Assembly (NCBI GenBank): GCA_910579785.1
Contig: CAJTVJ010000001.1
Location: 84,003 to 148,002 of the forward strand
DNA: 64,000 nt
Source: an uncultured Christensenella sp.
Lineage (GTDB): Bacteria; Bacillota; Clostridia; Christensenellales; UBA3700
Direction of reading: 5' to 3'
The notes beneath the pieces were generated by a model that saw only the letters and a list, made by a program, of their open reading frames with translations, ran no database searches and was not told the DNA's origin. Below, piece by piece: positions 35,601 to 44,953 of the stretch (its first letter is position 1; the number at the start of each line of letters is the position of its first letter). The translations under genes and the position numbers were made by a program.

Positions 35601-38369
35601 GGCGATCAGGACCAGATGGTCAACAGCGGAGCCAACAAGACTTTTGTCATAGATTGGAATATGGGCGACGTCAGACTTGGCAAGACTGCTCAATTCAAGA
35701 TCAAGATGGTCAATCTTGCAGGGCTTTATGAAGATGAAGTATTCCCGATAGACTCTACGGGACATAGATTCCCCGACGACGTAATCGGCGAGTATATAAT
35801 TTGGCGCAGAATAGCAGATATATATATTGACGCCAAGCTTGACAATATATTCCTTGACAACGCAGAGGGCGAAGATATAAGCGTCGAGCAGATATTGCAA
35901 AGCGGAGAAGCGGCTAAATACTTTGACAAAGAGTATGACGGCACGTCGGAATATGAAGGTAAGAAACAATACAAATTCTATATGGACGTGTCGGCGCTTG
36001 GACCTAACTTCCTTTACAACGACAAGATAGGAGTGTTGTATTCTACGGCGTTCTTTATGTCCAGACCTGCAATAGATTTGGGCGTCAAAGACGGCAAGCT
36101 GCCCGTGTTGTTGGAATATAAAAATTCCGACGCAGGCAACGTAGGTATAAGGATATCCGTACCGCTGAGCGGCAACAATTATTACAACTATGCTATCTAT
36201 TTTACGAACTTAGATAATATAGACTTTGAATACGATTTTGAAGCGGAGTACGGCACGTATTGGGATCACGTGGATATTGACGCCAATATCAGCAAGAGAA
36301 TAGTTGAGATAAATCTTGCAGATCAAGATGAGTTGAAAGCCAACTTCGTCTACGGTGACGAAATACCAAATGAGTTGCAGATCAACGTGCCTCAGACGAA
36401 TGCTATAATAACCGTCGCATTAAAGACGGACGCGTCGTCTACCGCCAACATTGGTGAATATCCTATATTAGGCACAGCGCCTAAGTTTGACAACGTAGAG
36501 TACGTGATAAATTCTATGAACATAACTATCGGCAAGCGACCTGTCGCAGTTGATTTGAGATATGACGACGGTGAGATAGGCAACATACCTACCGGCGAAC
36601 AGGCAGGCACAACTCATTATATCACGGGTACCTATGACGACGTCAACGGCGACTCGCAGCCTGTCAACGTCAAATACTATCTTGACGGCAAAGAAGTAGA
36701 CGCGCTTGCAAAGGTCGGGGAGTATCGCTTTGATTTAAGTTTGACCGACTCCAACTATACCATCGACGGACAAATTAGTTTTAGATTTGTCATACAGAAG
36801 GGATATCTCAACGTCACGACGGGAGTGAGAGTCGTTGACTTTACGGAAGAGCAGATATTGTATAATCCTATCATTCCGCAGGAGGCGGACGGACTCTATG
36901 ACAAAGAGGATATAACGATCACGTATTACAAGTATTACGACGGCGCTACGTATGACAGCGTGACCGGCGAGATAACGGGTACGTACAACCGTCAGCCGTT
37001 GGCTGAGCCTCCTATCGAGAGAGGTATTTATTACGTCGAAGTGTCTTATGCGAGAGAAACGGAAAACTTCTATCCAAAGACATACAGCGCAGGCAGTCTT
37101 ATCATAACCAAGGCGGCTACGACTATCAACGTGGAGACGACGAATCTTGAATATAGCTTTGACAATTACAAGCTTTATAGCTTTGACCTCAAAGACGCTA
37201 TCACAGAAGTAAGGTCGTCAAGCGATAATTTGCTTTGGAATTCGGCTGACGAGGCAGAAGGATACATAAAGATATACTACTATAAGGACGGAACGTATAC
37301 CCAAGTGCCAAAAGACGAGACTTCCGAAGAAGGCTGGTACAGCAGAGTAGGCACTTACAGATATAAGTTGGAGTACGTAGGCAACGATGATTATGATAAA
37401 TGCGAACTGATAGTCAATATGACGATAACCAATGCGAGATTTAAAAATATCAATTTTACTCGCACAGAATATGAGTTCAACTATGACGGCAAAGTATATT
37501 TGCCGGAAGTGAGAGGTTTGGGCGCATACCCGGGTATTCAAGTAAGATATCAATACGGTACGCGTACAGTCAATAGCCTTGACGAGTTTAAATTTGTCAA
37601 TGCGGGCAGATATGAGATAAAGATGTATGCCGACCTTGAAGACTTTGAGCCTTTTGAATGCAAGACCGTACTGATAATAAATAAAGCGCAGTTTAAGAAT
37701 ATTACGGTTGAGAACATCAACGTCGATTACGACGGACAGAAACACACTGTCAAAATCAACGGTTTGAGAGGCAGCGTCGAAGACGGATTGTATTATGACG
37801 ACGGCATCACCGCAGGCGGCGTCAACGTCATCATAAAAAGCGGCAATGAAGAGGGCGTGCTCTTTGCTACTGACGTAAAGATTGACCCTGCGACGGGACT
37901 CCCGACCAACCATGGCGGTACGATAGTTCTCAGCGCCAACAACTACGAAAACCTTTCGCTCAATACTTATATCAATATAAATCAAATTGAGTTTAAGTAT
38001 ACCGAAATAGGCAAGACGGTACCTTATAAAGTTCCAAGCGGAATGTCATTGAGCGACTACAAGGGATATTATGAGCTCAACGGCGAGAAATTCGAGTGTG
38101 ATCTTATTTATTTCGACAAAGAAGGCAACGTGGTAGTGCCTAATGAAGACGGAGTACTTGCAGACGGCAGCTATACCGTAAAGATCAAGCTCCCTAATTC
38201 CAATTACTATATCAACGAGTATTGGAGATTGGAGATCGGTGAGATCAACAGCAAGAGCCTTACTACGTTAGGCATAATTGCGGTTGTTGCAGTTGCGATG
38301 ATACTCATTGCGGCAGTAGTTACGGCAGTTGTAGTCGTCAAGAAGAGAAAGCAAGCCGGCATTGTATAG
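32691..38369 (+). CDS. Giant secreted, C-terminally membrane-anchored GLUG/Ig-repeat protein
   Basis: This 1892-residue protein has an N-terminal signal peptide (about 1-40, cleavage likely after APVAQAAA). The N-terminal third contains GLUG-like beta-solenoid repeats (AGGIAGRIEENSTISGCWV, AGGIVGNIDSGTAKLEYC, AGGIAAGCVQIKDYSTV) after FDGNGYTLNLYGG. Ig-like and MBG-type domains follow in the middle and C-terminal half (EFNYDGKVYLPEV, INVDYDGQKHTVKI, YEFDLSLTDSNYTIDG-like strands). The end has a single TM (TTLGIIAVVAVAMILIAAVV) and a basic stop KKRKQ, with no LPXTG. A ribosome site GGGGG lies before the ATG, 13 bases after the giant lipoprotein gene, so the two are co-transcribed. It looks like a surface adhesin or stalk. 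Paralogous in plan to the next gene. Confidence 0.87.
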   Translation: MRSKTQKKFILISSVAIMILLAMMTFILLDTSAPVAQAAAGDMYVAEYVGDNGSLPGDAHLTKEEIAAKYNKSTLSVLTINSGQMLYDFLNGNYSGYSVGYLESDVGISYNSVKEGYYNTNVNSSNAIFDRIFDGNGYTLNLYGGVGDANSNVEISDNDARRKSRRNNLDGYGPIEVWYEYTGFLVAENYGTIANLKIDYTSPHTGIVAEKGEWNGDGPLGIAKSNRILSKRDGSFCAGIVAGLNGYGGVIDNVKLTLNNAFTAIKMYYNGDGKGNGYYTENTAYAGGIAGRIEENSTISGCWVDITDSAAGIYSGAQGKSASSVTGNTDNHNALAMAGGIVGNIDSGTAKLEYCAISGTGQIRAFANRATKGYRAYAGGIAAGCVQIKDYSTVTDCNSGTAVQAGQIKGAISAWTGSRFTNFDNVPRTSMGLLFDAVGTDENVESLAILFNLEDLMDANPDTYKPTSSEGKVVCDSSGNLRNWMSIHPTSDGGRMTVQFDRENPKYDIRVHAIADGHENMDETLDNFDMTSLGVPFYQYKLPVGSGGGFIWSAKFETSSDSSNHIKLDLDDPIYAEIYMLNSGRTGKYNFEFGKMGVLEYEDTNSTDRNKFKQYDGSALKLPKVRMTNDAAFDTSVFNSQDLWNITYTNVSGSNTAQVDVAQTYMPGNYTMKVETTIGERTYGYYNEAQRRLAWQPKDNYLFTILQGKLSFGDNTTSTDGWQSAVTFELKMNAASDFDTLEFQRNGVFPEDSTQGFEYDGATATYTVTAGTGKNGTNYTFFAYKRDPITGENVLVASSESRTVKIDTEAPEVSEPEYYMVEDGKERLLSEDDLDEIQRSWTKNQILVKYSVSDNGKSGVASAATESYIENEELPNGDYNVVVSVNDSLPKTLLYIDARGNTTSLDIQFNVDRVQGRLEFAGSSYRPSSGLSYSRENVTIRYKATFGLSGWRMYYSYQKDADGNDIWVARGDQDQMVNSGANKTFVIDWNMGDVRLGKTAQFKIKMVNLAGLYEDEVFPIDSTGHRFPDDVIGEYIIWRRIADIYIDAKLDNIFLDNAEGEDISVEQILQSGEAAKYFDKEYDGTSEYEGKKQYKFYMDVSALGPNFLYNDKIGVLYSTAFFMSRPAIDLGVKDGKLPVLLEYKNSDAGNVGIRISVPLSGNNYYNYAIYFTNLDNIDFEYDFEAEYGTYWDHVDIDANISKRIVEINLADQDELKANFVYGDEIPNELQINVPQTNAIITVALKTDASSTANIGEYPILGTAPKFDNVEYVINSMNITIGKRPVAVDLRYDDGEIGNIPTGEQAGTTHYITGTYDDVNGDSQPVNVKYYLDGKEVDALAKVGEYRFDLSLTDSNYTIDGQISFRFVIQKGYLNVTTGVRVVDFTEEQILYNPIIPQEADGLYDKEDITITYYKYYDGATYDSVTGEITGTYNRQPLAEPPIERGIYYVEVSYARETENFYPKTYSAGSLIITKAATTINVETTNLEYSFDNYKLYSFDLKDAITEVRSSSDNLLWNSADEAEGYIKIYYYKDGTYTQVPKDETSEEGWYSRVGTYRYKLEYVGNDDYDKCELIVNMTITNARFKNINFTRTEYEFNYDGKVYLPEVRGLGAYPGIQVRYQYGTRTVNSLDEFKFVNAGRYEIKMYADLEDFEPFECKTVLIINKAQFKNITVENINVDYDGQKHTVKINGLRGSVEDGLYYDDGITAGGVNVIIKSGNEEGVLFATDVKIDPATGLPTNHGGTIVLSANNYENLSLNTYININQIEFKYTEIGKTVPYKVPSGMSLSDYKGYYELNGEKFECDLIYFDKEGNVVVPNEDGVLADGSYTVKIKLPNSNYYINEYWRLEIGEINSKSLTTLGIIAVVAVAMILIAAVVTAVVVVKKRKQAGIV

Positions 38370-38454
38370 TGTCTGCGCCGCCGCGTTGCGGAGCATTAAA
38401 ATATGAAGTCAACGTATGCAATTTATGAGAGTTGTTGAATATGGAGGAGAAATT

Positions 38455-41400
38455 ATGACAAATACAAAGAAAAAGACTATTATGTTTTTAAGCATAGCGA
38501 TGTTATTGATAGTATTCTTTGTTGTCGCGTTTATAGGACAAAGTTTAGGGGTGAATACGGAGATGGCGAGTGCAGCCGCCGCTAATGAAGCCGAGGTCAT
38601 TCAGAATAAATTGGATTCTGTCATGTCCAACGGCAAGGCTCCGTCTACGCCGAGTAACGAAGGTTACGGTATAAGTAATGCGGCGCAGCTTCGTGATTTT
38701 TTGATCAATGGCAGCGGTAAGGGATATTTGAGTGCCGACATATATGATTTTTCTTGGGATGACGGTTGTTTTACAAGAAGACTTATGTCGCCCAACGTGA
38801 CGGAACTCAACGGCAACGGTTATACGATCACGCTTACAGCCACAAAGTTGGCAAATACAAGATCGACGCCGGAAATTTCAGTGAGCGACGCTGACGAGCC
38901 TAACGGCACGGATTATGCAGTTGCGAGAACCAATTTTGCCGACGACGGCTGTCTCAACACTTATGCAGGCACTAAGGAAACGAGAAATAATATAGACCTG
39001 CACGGAGGTTTGATAGGTTATTTAAGACCTAATCAGACGATAAAGAATTGTAATTTTGTATACAATAAGACAATTAACGTATCGTATGCTACGCGAAACA
39101 CCGGCACTATGGGCTTGATCGTGGCTTATTCTCTCGGCACGATAGATAATTGCAGCTTGACTATTGGCGGCGGCATAACTATGTTTGCAGACACTAATTG
39201 GACAGGTTCTTTTATGGTTAGTTATCAACAGGAAACCATGTCAAAACACTCTTTCGCTCTCGGCGGTTACGTCGGTACGATGTCCAACAATGCCCGACTT
39301 TCCAACAGCTCTATAAAGCTTGTCGGCAATCTTGCGTTGTCTGTCCAGGGATTGAATAAAGGATCAAATGATTATCTAAAGAATTATGCAAGAGCTTGGA
39401 CGGGCGGTATTGTAGGTTGGATGGCAAATGGTTCACAGGTATACAATGTAGTTACGGAAGGCAGCGGCAACGTAGAGGCTAGATGCGTCAACCCGCAGGA
39501 TAACAGAACGATGTCTTTTGCAGGAATAGTCGCAGGTACGTCGGGCGGAGAGACTCAGGGAGCAGGTGAAATATGGTCGATTTGCGGAAAGATAGCTTCG
39601 TGCGGCAGAATAGACGGCGTAATCAATAAGTGGACGGGTGCGGCTAAGTATTTGGTCGGTTACAATGATTTTTCTCCTATCGGTTTGCAAGATAATAATC
39701 AACCTTACTTGGTAGTTGGTCTTGCCGGTATGGAAGGAGAATTGTCCAACGTATCCAACATATATATGACGGAAGATATATATAAGAACAATACGTATTC
39801 TATCGGATACGACTTCTCGGTCCCCAATAAGACCAACGGATCTTACAGAGGCAGATGGTATTCTACCAACATATTTATTCAAGATACGATAGACTCAAAC
39901 GGCGAGATAACGAATAGCTATACGCCGGCGTCCAGCGATCGTGCTTATTTGAAGTTTTCGGGTACGGAAATATCCTCGCCTGTATGGGCTGTATACAATT
40001 TCGGCAGCAACGAAGGTATTTTGTGGTCAAAAGAAGTCATCAATATGACGAATACCGACGATAAGACAACGTCTTATTATTTTGACTTGGCTACTTCAAT
40101 AAATGACGCCAAGAAATTTAACGTAACGTATACGGAAATTCAAAGAAAAGTTGTACCCAACTATACCATAAAGTATACTCACGGCAGAGCCGTCTACTTT
40201 AAAAAAGTATATCCGCAAGGGTCAGACACGTCAAATCCCAACAGAGTAATAATGCCGGAGACAAATTACGGTTCTTCTCTGCATGCACCTGAGATACATA
40301 CGTTTGCCGATAAAGGGTGCACAAAGCCTCTGCAAATCTTCTATGACAGAAGTTATTGGTACTACGTCAATGAGTCCAACAACACGCCTAAACAAATGAC
40401 TGACGAACAGGTGCCGGTGGGTAACTATGAATCGTTTATATTCGTTAAGGATGCCGACGGCAGAGATTGCTCGCATATACACTTCCTCAACAGCGCTTTG
40501 AGATACGTTGCGTATATCGAGGACGATCCCAACTATATCGAATTTAAAAAGACTCATCCCGATTACGATCCTGTAAAGGGTGGAGAAAAACAGATAGATT
40601 GGCAGCAGCGCGCAGTACAGAGAGTGGGCGCAAAGCTTACAGGTATACAGTGGGGTAATGCCGACGACGTCACAAAATTGAGCGGTATCAAGTATGACCA
40701 CTTTGACAGACCTATCACATTCGGCACGTATGAGACGGTGTATGACGGCGATCCTGTCACCTTTAATCTTGACATAGTCAAAGACGATTTGATAGGCGAC
40801 GATAGATGCAGCGCGACTTATGAATACAGAGCTTTCAACGAGAGCACGCAAGAGTACGAAGTCGTGGACAGCTGCGTCAACGCCGGCGTATATAAGCTGG
40901 TAGTAACGGGGCTCAACAACTCCAATTATAAGTTGACGGAACTTTCTGAGGGCGAGGACTATTGTATCGACTTTACGATAAAACAGCGGCAGATAATGAT
41001 ATCCGACAGAACGGGAGCGGTATTGCAAGACGACGGCACAGCTTATATTCTCCAAGCAGAGTATGCGGCGGCGGACATAAATCTTGCCGACAATATCGCA
41101 GTATGTCTCGATCAATCCGAAGCCAATGCTTCAAGAGCAGGTATAGTATTCTACAACATACTCGGCATTGATAAGGATATACTTAAATTTGAGTATTTGC
41201 CTGTCGGCGGCGGCGACCTCGATATGCGCAACGTAGGCGGATTTGATATGCAGATAAGTTTGCTCACAGGTATAAAAGCCGGCAACTATATAATGCCCAA
41301 CGTCACCGTTTATCACGTCAATATAGTTGAGACAGAGGCAATTTATTCCAATGTCGACGACATACAATTTACTTACGGATATTATATAGAGGACGTTCAG

Positions 41401-44400
41401 CAACCTACTGTCAGAGGTAAGGGAAACGACGGAGAGTTGTATTTTAACGACCAAAGATTTTATGCTATGAATGAAAGCGGAGAGTATGACGACACACCGT
41501 TGAGCTATTCTCCTAAAAATGCGGGAAAATATCTAATTGAATACGACTTCTCATTCTCCAACTATAAGGCTAGGACCATTAGGGTAGAACTTGAAATTAC
41601 AAGAAGAGAGGTCTACGTTGAGTATGGCAACGTCAACCGCTTTGATACATTCGTATACGGCGAAAGAAGAATGGTAAGTATCGACGCTACGCTGTCAAGG
41701 CAGAAGGTAGGCGAGGATTCGGGTATACTTATTCCTGAATACCGTTCAAGCAAGCCGATATTTAAATTCGTGCGTCTCGACGAAGACGGTATGCGTACTG
41801 ACATATGGTCTGACGCAGTTGTGGACGCAGGCACTTATGAGGCAGAACTTGACATAGATTTCAACTACGGCACAGTCGGCGACGGATGGGTAGTAGATGA
41901 AAACACTAAGAATAATTACGTTGTCAGAAATTCTTATTTTACTATCGTAGTCGATAAAAAGCCCGTGTCAGTCGTGCTCAACGACGTTGAAAGAGTATAC
42001 GGCGACGACGACCATAAATTTGTAGGCGAGGCAAATAACAAGACCAACAGATCGTGGGAGTACCTTGACCCTAAGGTTACGTTCAGCGAAGACGACAATA
42101 TTGTCATAATGCCGTATCTTTCAAATCCCGATAAGTTTGCTCCTGTGCAGGATAGCAACGTAGCGGAGGATCAGAGATATAAGGTGTTGGCAGGTCAAAG
42201 CGATTGCAGCGGTCTTGTGGACGCAACTACGGGCGTAAAAAAGGTAGACAACTATGAAATAACTATTATCGAAGGCACGTATAAGGTATTGCCGAGGGCT
42301 GTCAAAGTCAAAGTAACGCTCAACGTTGACAACGTCATATACGGCTATGATTTGCCTGAGGTCGTATCTATTGACGTCATAGGCGATAAAGGCTTCTTTG
42401 ACGAAGATAATATCTCGCTTGAAGCATTGTGGGGCGGCATTGCCGTAGGAAGCGACGCAGGCGTATATTACGTCGGCGCAAAGATAGTGGCAAGCGAGCG
42501 TTCTAGCAACTATAAGCTTGAAGACGTGCAAGAGGGTGAGTTTGAGATATTGCCGAGGACTATTACGGTTACCAACGCTCATATCAACGAAGCCGATAAG
42601 AACGTCGAATATCTCTTTGACGGAACTATTAAGACTCCCAACGTCGTCATAGATTACGAAGAAGAGACTTTTAACAACGAGGTAATTGATTTTACGTACA
42701 ACTATTTTGAGGTCAAAGACGGCGTTGAAGATACCGTGCCGACAGAAGACCCGACGAATGCGGGCGTATACAGAGTATATCTTGCAGACGCGTCGAGCAA
42801 AAACTATACGATAGTATTTGGCAAAGATTACGTGCGCGGCTCCGTCACTATGACGATAAAGAAGCGCGACGTATCGATAGAGGTCTATCCGGGATACAGA
42901 ATATATTCAATTCCAGGCTCTTTGACGCCTATCGTAAGAGGCGAGATACATACCGAGGAAGGATGGCACTATTGGACTAAGGAAGAGGCGGAAGCCAACG
43001 GTTACGGCGACGTGCTTTCCAAACCTTATAAGTATTCTGCCGGCGAAGCGACCCAAGCTGACAATATGTTTGTCCAGAACAAAGAAGCTCTCGGCGCACA
43101 GATGTATATCGACGAATATTACAGCGAGTTGGGAGTTAAGAGAGGCGTTGTCAAGTTGGTATTCAACGGACTTGTGCCAGATCCCGACGCGATTGACGCC
43201 GACGGTAATTGGTTGACTGAGCAAAGAGTCGGCGAGAACGGCGAGACTATCGAAGTAATAATGCCTAGGTATCGCAATTATAACATCACGATGTCGCCGG
43301 GCGACCTGCATATCTTGGGCGCAAGCCTCAAAGACGTAGGTCAATACGTCAACTTGCGTAATAAAGAAGAAGTTTACGACGGCAGCGACAAGTATGAAGA
43401 TTTTAGAGTTGAGACGACCAATGCCAACATTGCGAGCGCGCTCAAATTCAGAGTATTCAGATACGTGTCAATGACAAGTCTCCCGTCTGCGGAAGCCAGC
43501 GCATTGGCGCACGCATACGGCAAGTATTCCCAAAGCGTAGGAGAGGACGGCAATTTCGTATACACCAAGGACGATGAGGGGATATATGTCAGAAAGTATA
43601 TCAAGAGAGTTGAGTACGGCGACAGCGTTGACGAATTGTTGACGGAGGCAGGTCAGTATTTCAAACATATCACTCCTGCCAAGGACGGCATATTCACCGA
43701 CGAGTATATCACCGACTTCTATATTACCAAGGCAGTGCGCGATTTGAGCGACGTCAATGTCAAGACGGCGGTATATTACAACAAGATAGTCATCTCCTGC
43801 GACGTTGAGGGAATGATAATCAGCTTTAATGACGCAGGATACGTCAACAAGGCTACTTTCGACAACTTGGCTGCTGACACCGAGTATACGGTCAGAATCA
43901 AGTTTACGGAATCCGCCAACTATCTTGCTACTGAGGACTATATAGAATTAAAATTGCGTACGGGTATCGACATTTCGTCGGTCGCAGATACGATAAACAA
44001 ACTCGATAAGATAGATTTTTCTAACATAACCGAGTTTGAAAACAAAGTGCTTATGTTTATAGACAGAATATCTGCCGAAGATATGTCGCTTATCGATATT
44101 GCCAAGTTTGCAAAACTTCAAGCGTCGTATGATCAGCTTATCAAAGGTGCAAATTCAGTCGTAATAGGAGCGCAAAAGGTGGGAGCTAAGGCAGTAGGCA
44201 AGAGCGGCAATTCAGCTAAGACTGCGGCTGCCGGCATCGCGCTTTCGACGGGAGGTTTCGGAATGTTGTTTGCGGCAGGAATGCTTATAAGCAAGAAGAA
44301 GAAAGAAGAAGAGGTCTGCGAAAGGGCGGTCAAGAGAGTCGGCGCGAGAAGAGCAGGCAAGACGGCTGTCGCAGTTATCGCATTGCTTATGGTATGCGTA

Positions 44401-44850
44401 CTCGTATTCGCGGCATGCGATAATACCGTCAAAGGATTTAGCAAGTACGACCTGTATAAGATAGCGTCATATCAAGAGGGCACCAACGGAAGCCGCGATC
44501 TGACAATCGAAGTCAAGGCGGGAGATCTTACGCTTTATAAGTATGAAAACGGCGTGGAGACCAAACACGACAAAATAGAAGCTCCTTCTATATCATTTGG
44601 CTCCGACGGAATGGGATTTGAGTTTGACGACTTGTATTTCAGCAACGCCGAGTTCAAGGTTGAAAACGGCGAAGCTACTTTTTCTGCGGACATAAGGGAG
44701 ACGCTCGTATTCTTAGGCGTAGAAAACGCGTCCAACGGCAAGGTTAAGGTAAGCGTTGACAGCGAGAAAAAATCTCTCAAATTTATCGACGTGAGCTATG
44801 ACATAATACAGTCCGGTATCATTTACAGCGTGACTATCAACGTGCGTTGA
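38455..44850 (+). CDS. Giant MBG-repeat surface protein fused to a C-terminal lipoprotein domain
   Basis: This protein of about 2131 residues starts at 38455 after GGAGGAG; ATG 38416 lacks a ribosome site. It has an N-terminal signal peptide (cleavage near ASAAAANEA), a beta-solenoid-like N-terminal region (ELNGNGYTITLTA, GGLIGYLRPNQTIKNCNF) and many MBG/Ig-type repeats in the middle (GTYETVYDGDPVTFNL, NVIYGYDLPEVVSIDV, NVEYLFDGTIKTPNVV). Around 1924-1946 there is a TM with a basic stop (SKKKKEEE), where the sister protein ends. Here translation runs on into a second Arg/Lys-rich n-region, a hydrophobic core and lipobox VFAAC (Cys1988), followed by a 143-residue beta-rich domain. So the ORF looks like a surface protein fused in frame to a lipoprotein. 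It is the third gene of the 20-kb run, 85 bases after the second. Confidence 0.85.
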   Translation: MTNTKKKTIMFLSIAMLLIVFFVVAFIGQSLGVNTEMASAAAANEAEVIQNKLDSVMSNGKAPSTPSNEGYGISNAAQLRDFLINGSGKGYLSADIYDFSWDDGCFTRRLMSPNVTELNGNGYTITLTATKLANTRSTPEISVSDADEPNGTDYAVARTNFADDGCLNTYAGTKETRNNIDLHGGLIGYLRPNQTIKNCNFVYNKTINVSYATRNTGTMGLIVAYSLGTIDNCSLTIGGGITMFADTNWTGSFMVSYQQETMSKHSFALGGYVGTMSNNARLSNSSIKLVGNLALSVQGLNKGSNDYLKNYARAWTGGIVGWMANGSQVYNVVTEGSGNVEARCVNPQDNRTMSFAGIVAGTSGGETQGAGEIWSICGKIASCGRIDGVINKWTGAAKYLVGYNDFSPIGLQDNNQPYLVVGLAGMEGELSNVSNIYMTEDIYKNNTYSIGYDFSVPNKTNGSYRGRWYSTNIFIQDTIDSNGEITNSYTPASSDRAYLKFSGTEISSPVWAVYNFGSNEGILWSKEVINMTNTDDKTTSYYFDLATSINDAKKFNVTYTEIQRKVVPNYTIKYTHGRAVYFKKVYPQGSDTSNPNRVIMPETNYGSSLHAPEIHTFADKGCTKPLQIFYDRSYWYYVNESNNTPKQMTDEQVPVGNYESFIFVKDADGRDCSHIHFLNSALRYVAYIEDDPNYIEFKKTHPDYDPVKGGEKQIDWQQRAVQRVGAKLTGIQWGNADDVTKLSGIKYDHFDRPITFGTYETVYDGDPVTFNLDIVKDDLIGDDRCSATYEYRAFNESTQEYEVVDSCVNAGVYKLVVTGLNNSNYKLTELSEGEDYCIDFTIKQRQIMISDRTGAVLQDDGTAYILQAEYAAADINLADNIAVCLDQSEANASRAGIVFYNILGIDKDILKFEYLPVGGGDLDMRNVGGFDMQISLLTGIKAGNYIMPNVTVYHVNIVETEAIYSNVDDIQFTYGYYIEDVQQPTVRGKGNDGELYFNDQRFYAMNESGEYDDTPLSYSPKNAGKYLIEYDFSFSNYKARTIRVELEITRREVYVEYGNVNRFDTFVYGERRMVSIDATLSRQKVGEDSGILIPEYRSSKPIFKFVRLDEDGMRTDIWSDAVVDAGTYEAELDIDFNYGTVGDGWVVDENTKNNYVVRNSYFTIVVDKKPVSVVLNDVERVYGDDDHKFVGEANNKTNRSWEYLDPKVTFSEDDNIVIMPYLSNPDKFAPVQDSNVAEDQRYKVLAGQSDCSGLVDATTGVKKVDNYEITIIEGTYKVLPRAVKVKVTLNVDNVIYGYDLPEVVSIDVIGDKGFFDEDNISLEALWGGIAVGSDAGVYYVGAKIVASERSSNYKLEDVQEGEFEILPRTITVTNAHINEADKNVEYLFDGTIKTPNVVIDYEEETFNNEVIDFTYNYFEVKDGVEDTVPTEDPTNAGVYRVYLADASSKNYTIVFGKDYVRGSVTMTIKKRDVSIEVYPGYRIYSIPGSLTPIVRGEIHTEEGWHYWTKEEAEANGYGDVLSKPYKYSAGEATQADNMFVQNKEALGAQMYIDEYYSELGVKRGVVKLVFNGLVPDPDAIDADGNWLTEQRVGENGETIEVIMPRYRNYNITMSPGDLHILGASLKDVGQYVNLRNKEEVYDGSDKYEDFRVETTNANIASALKFRVFRYVSMTSLPSAEASALAHAYGKYSQSVGEDGNFVYTKDDEGIYVRKYIKRVEYGDSVDELLTEAGQYFKHITPAKDGIFTDEYITDFYITKAVRDLSDVNVKTAVYYNKIVISCDVEGMIISFNDAGYVNKATFDNLAADTEYTVRIKFTESANYLATEDYIELKLRTGIDISSVADTINKLDKIDFSNITEFENKVLMFIDRISAEDMSLIDIAKFAKLQASYDQLIKGANSVVIGAQKVGAKAVGKSGNSAKTAAAGIALSTGGFGMLFAAGMLISKKKKEEEVCERAVKRVGARRAGKTAVAVIALLMVCVLVFAACDNTVKGFSKYDLYKIASYQEGTNGSRDLTIEVKAGDLTLYKYENGVETKHDKIEAPSISFGSDGMGFEFDDLYFSNAEFKVENGEATFSADIRETLVFLGVENASNGKVKVSVDSEKKSLKFIDVSYDIIQSGIIYSVTINVR
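44251..44265 (+). promoter_or_regulatory. Possible internal ribosome site and in-frame start
   Basis: Inside the giant gene, GGAGG (44251-44255) lies seven bases before an in-frame ATG (44263). Initiation here would yield a separate protein of about 195 residues carrying the internal lipobox. Within a TM-coding region this may be chance. Confidence 0.3.
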
Positions 44851-44871
44851 TATCCCGACGGCAAAAGCAAT

Positions 44872-44902
44872 ATCCGCTTCATTTTAATGGGGCGGATTTT
44901 TT
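44872..44902 (+). terminator. Rho-independent terminator of the giant-protein operon
   Basis: ATCCGC (44872-44877) pairs with GCGGAT, extended inwards through two T-G pairs and CATT/AATG, then six T. It lies 21 bases after the stop. Confidence 0.8.
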
Positions 44903-44903
44903 G

Positions 44904-44932
44904 TTGCCAAATAAAGTTATTTACCTTATAAT
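44904..44932 (+). promoter_or_regulatory. Promoter of the flavoprotein pair
   Basis: -35 TTGCCA (44904-44909), 17 bases, -10 TATAAT (44927-44932); about 15 bases of leader include the AGGAGG site. Confidence 0.8.
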
Positions 44933-44953
44933 ATAAACGTACCAGGAGGATCT

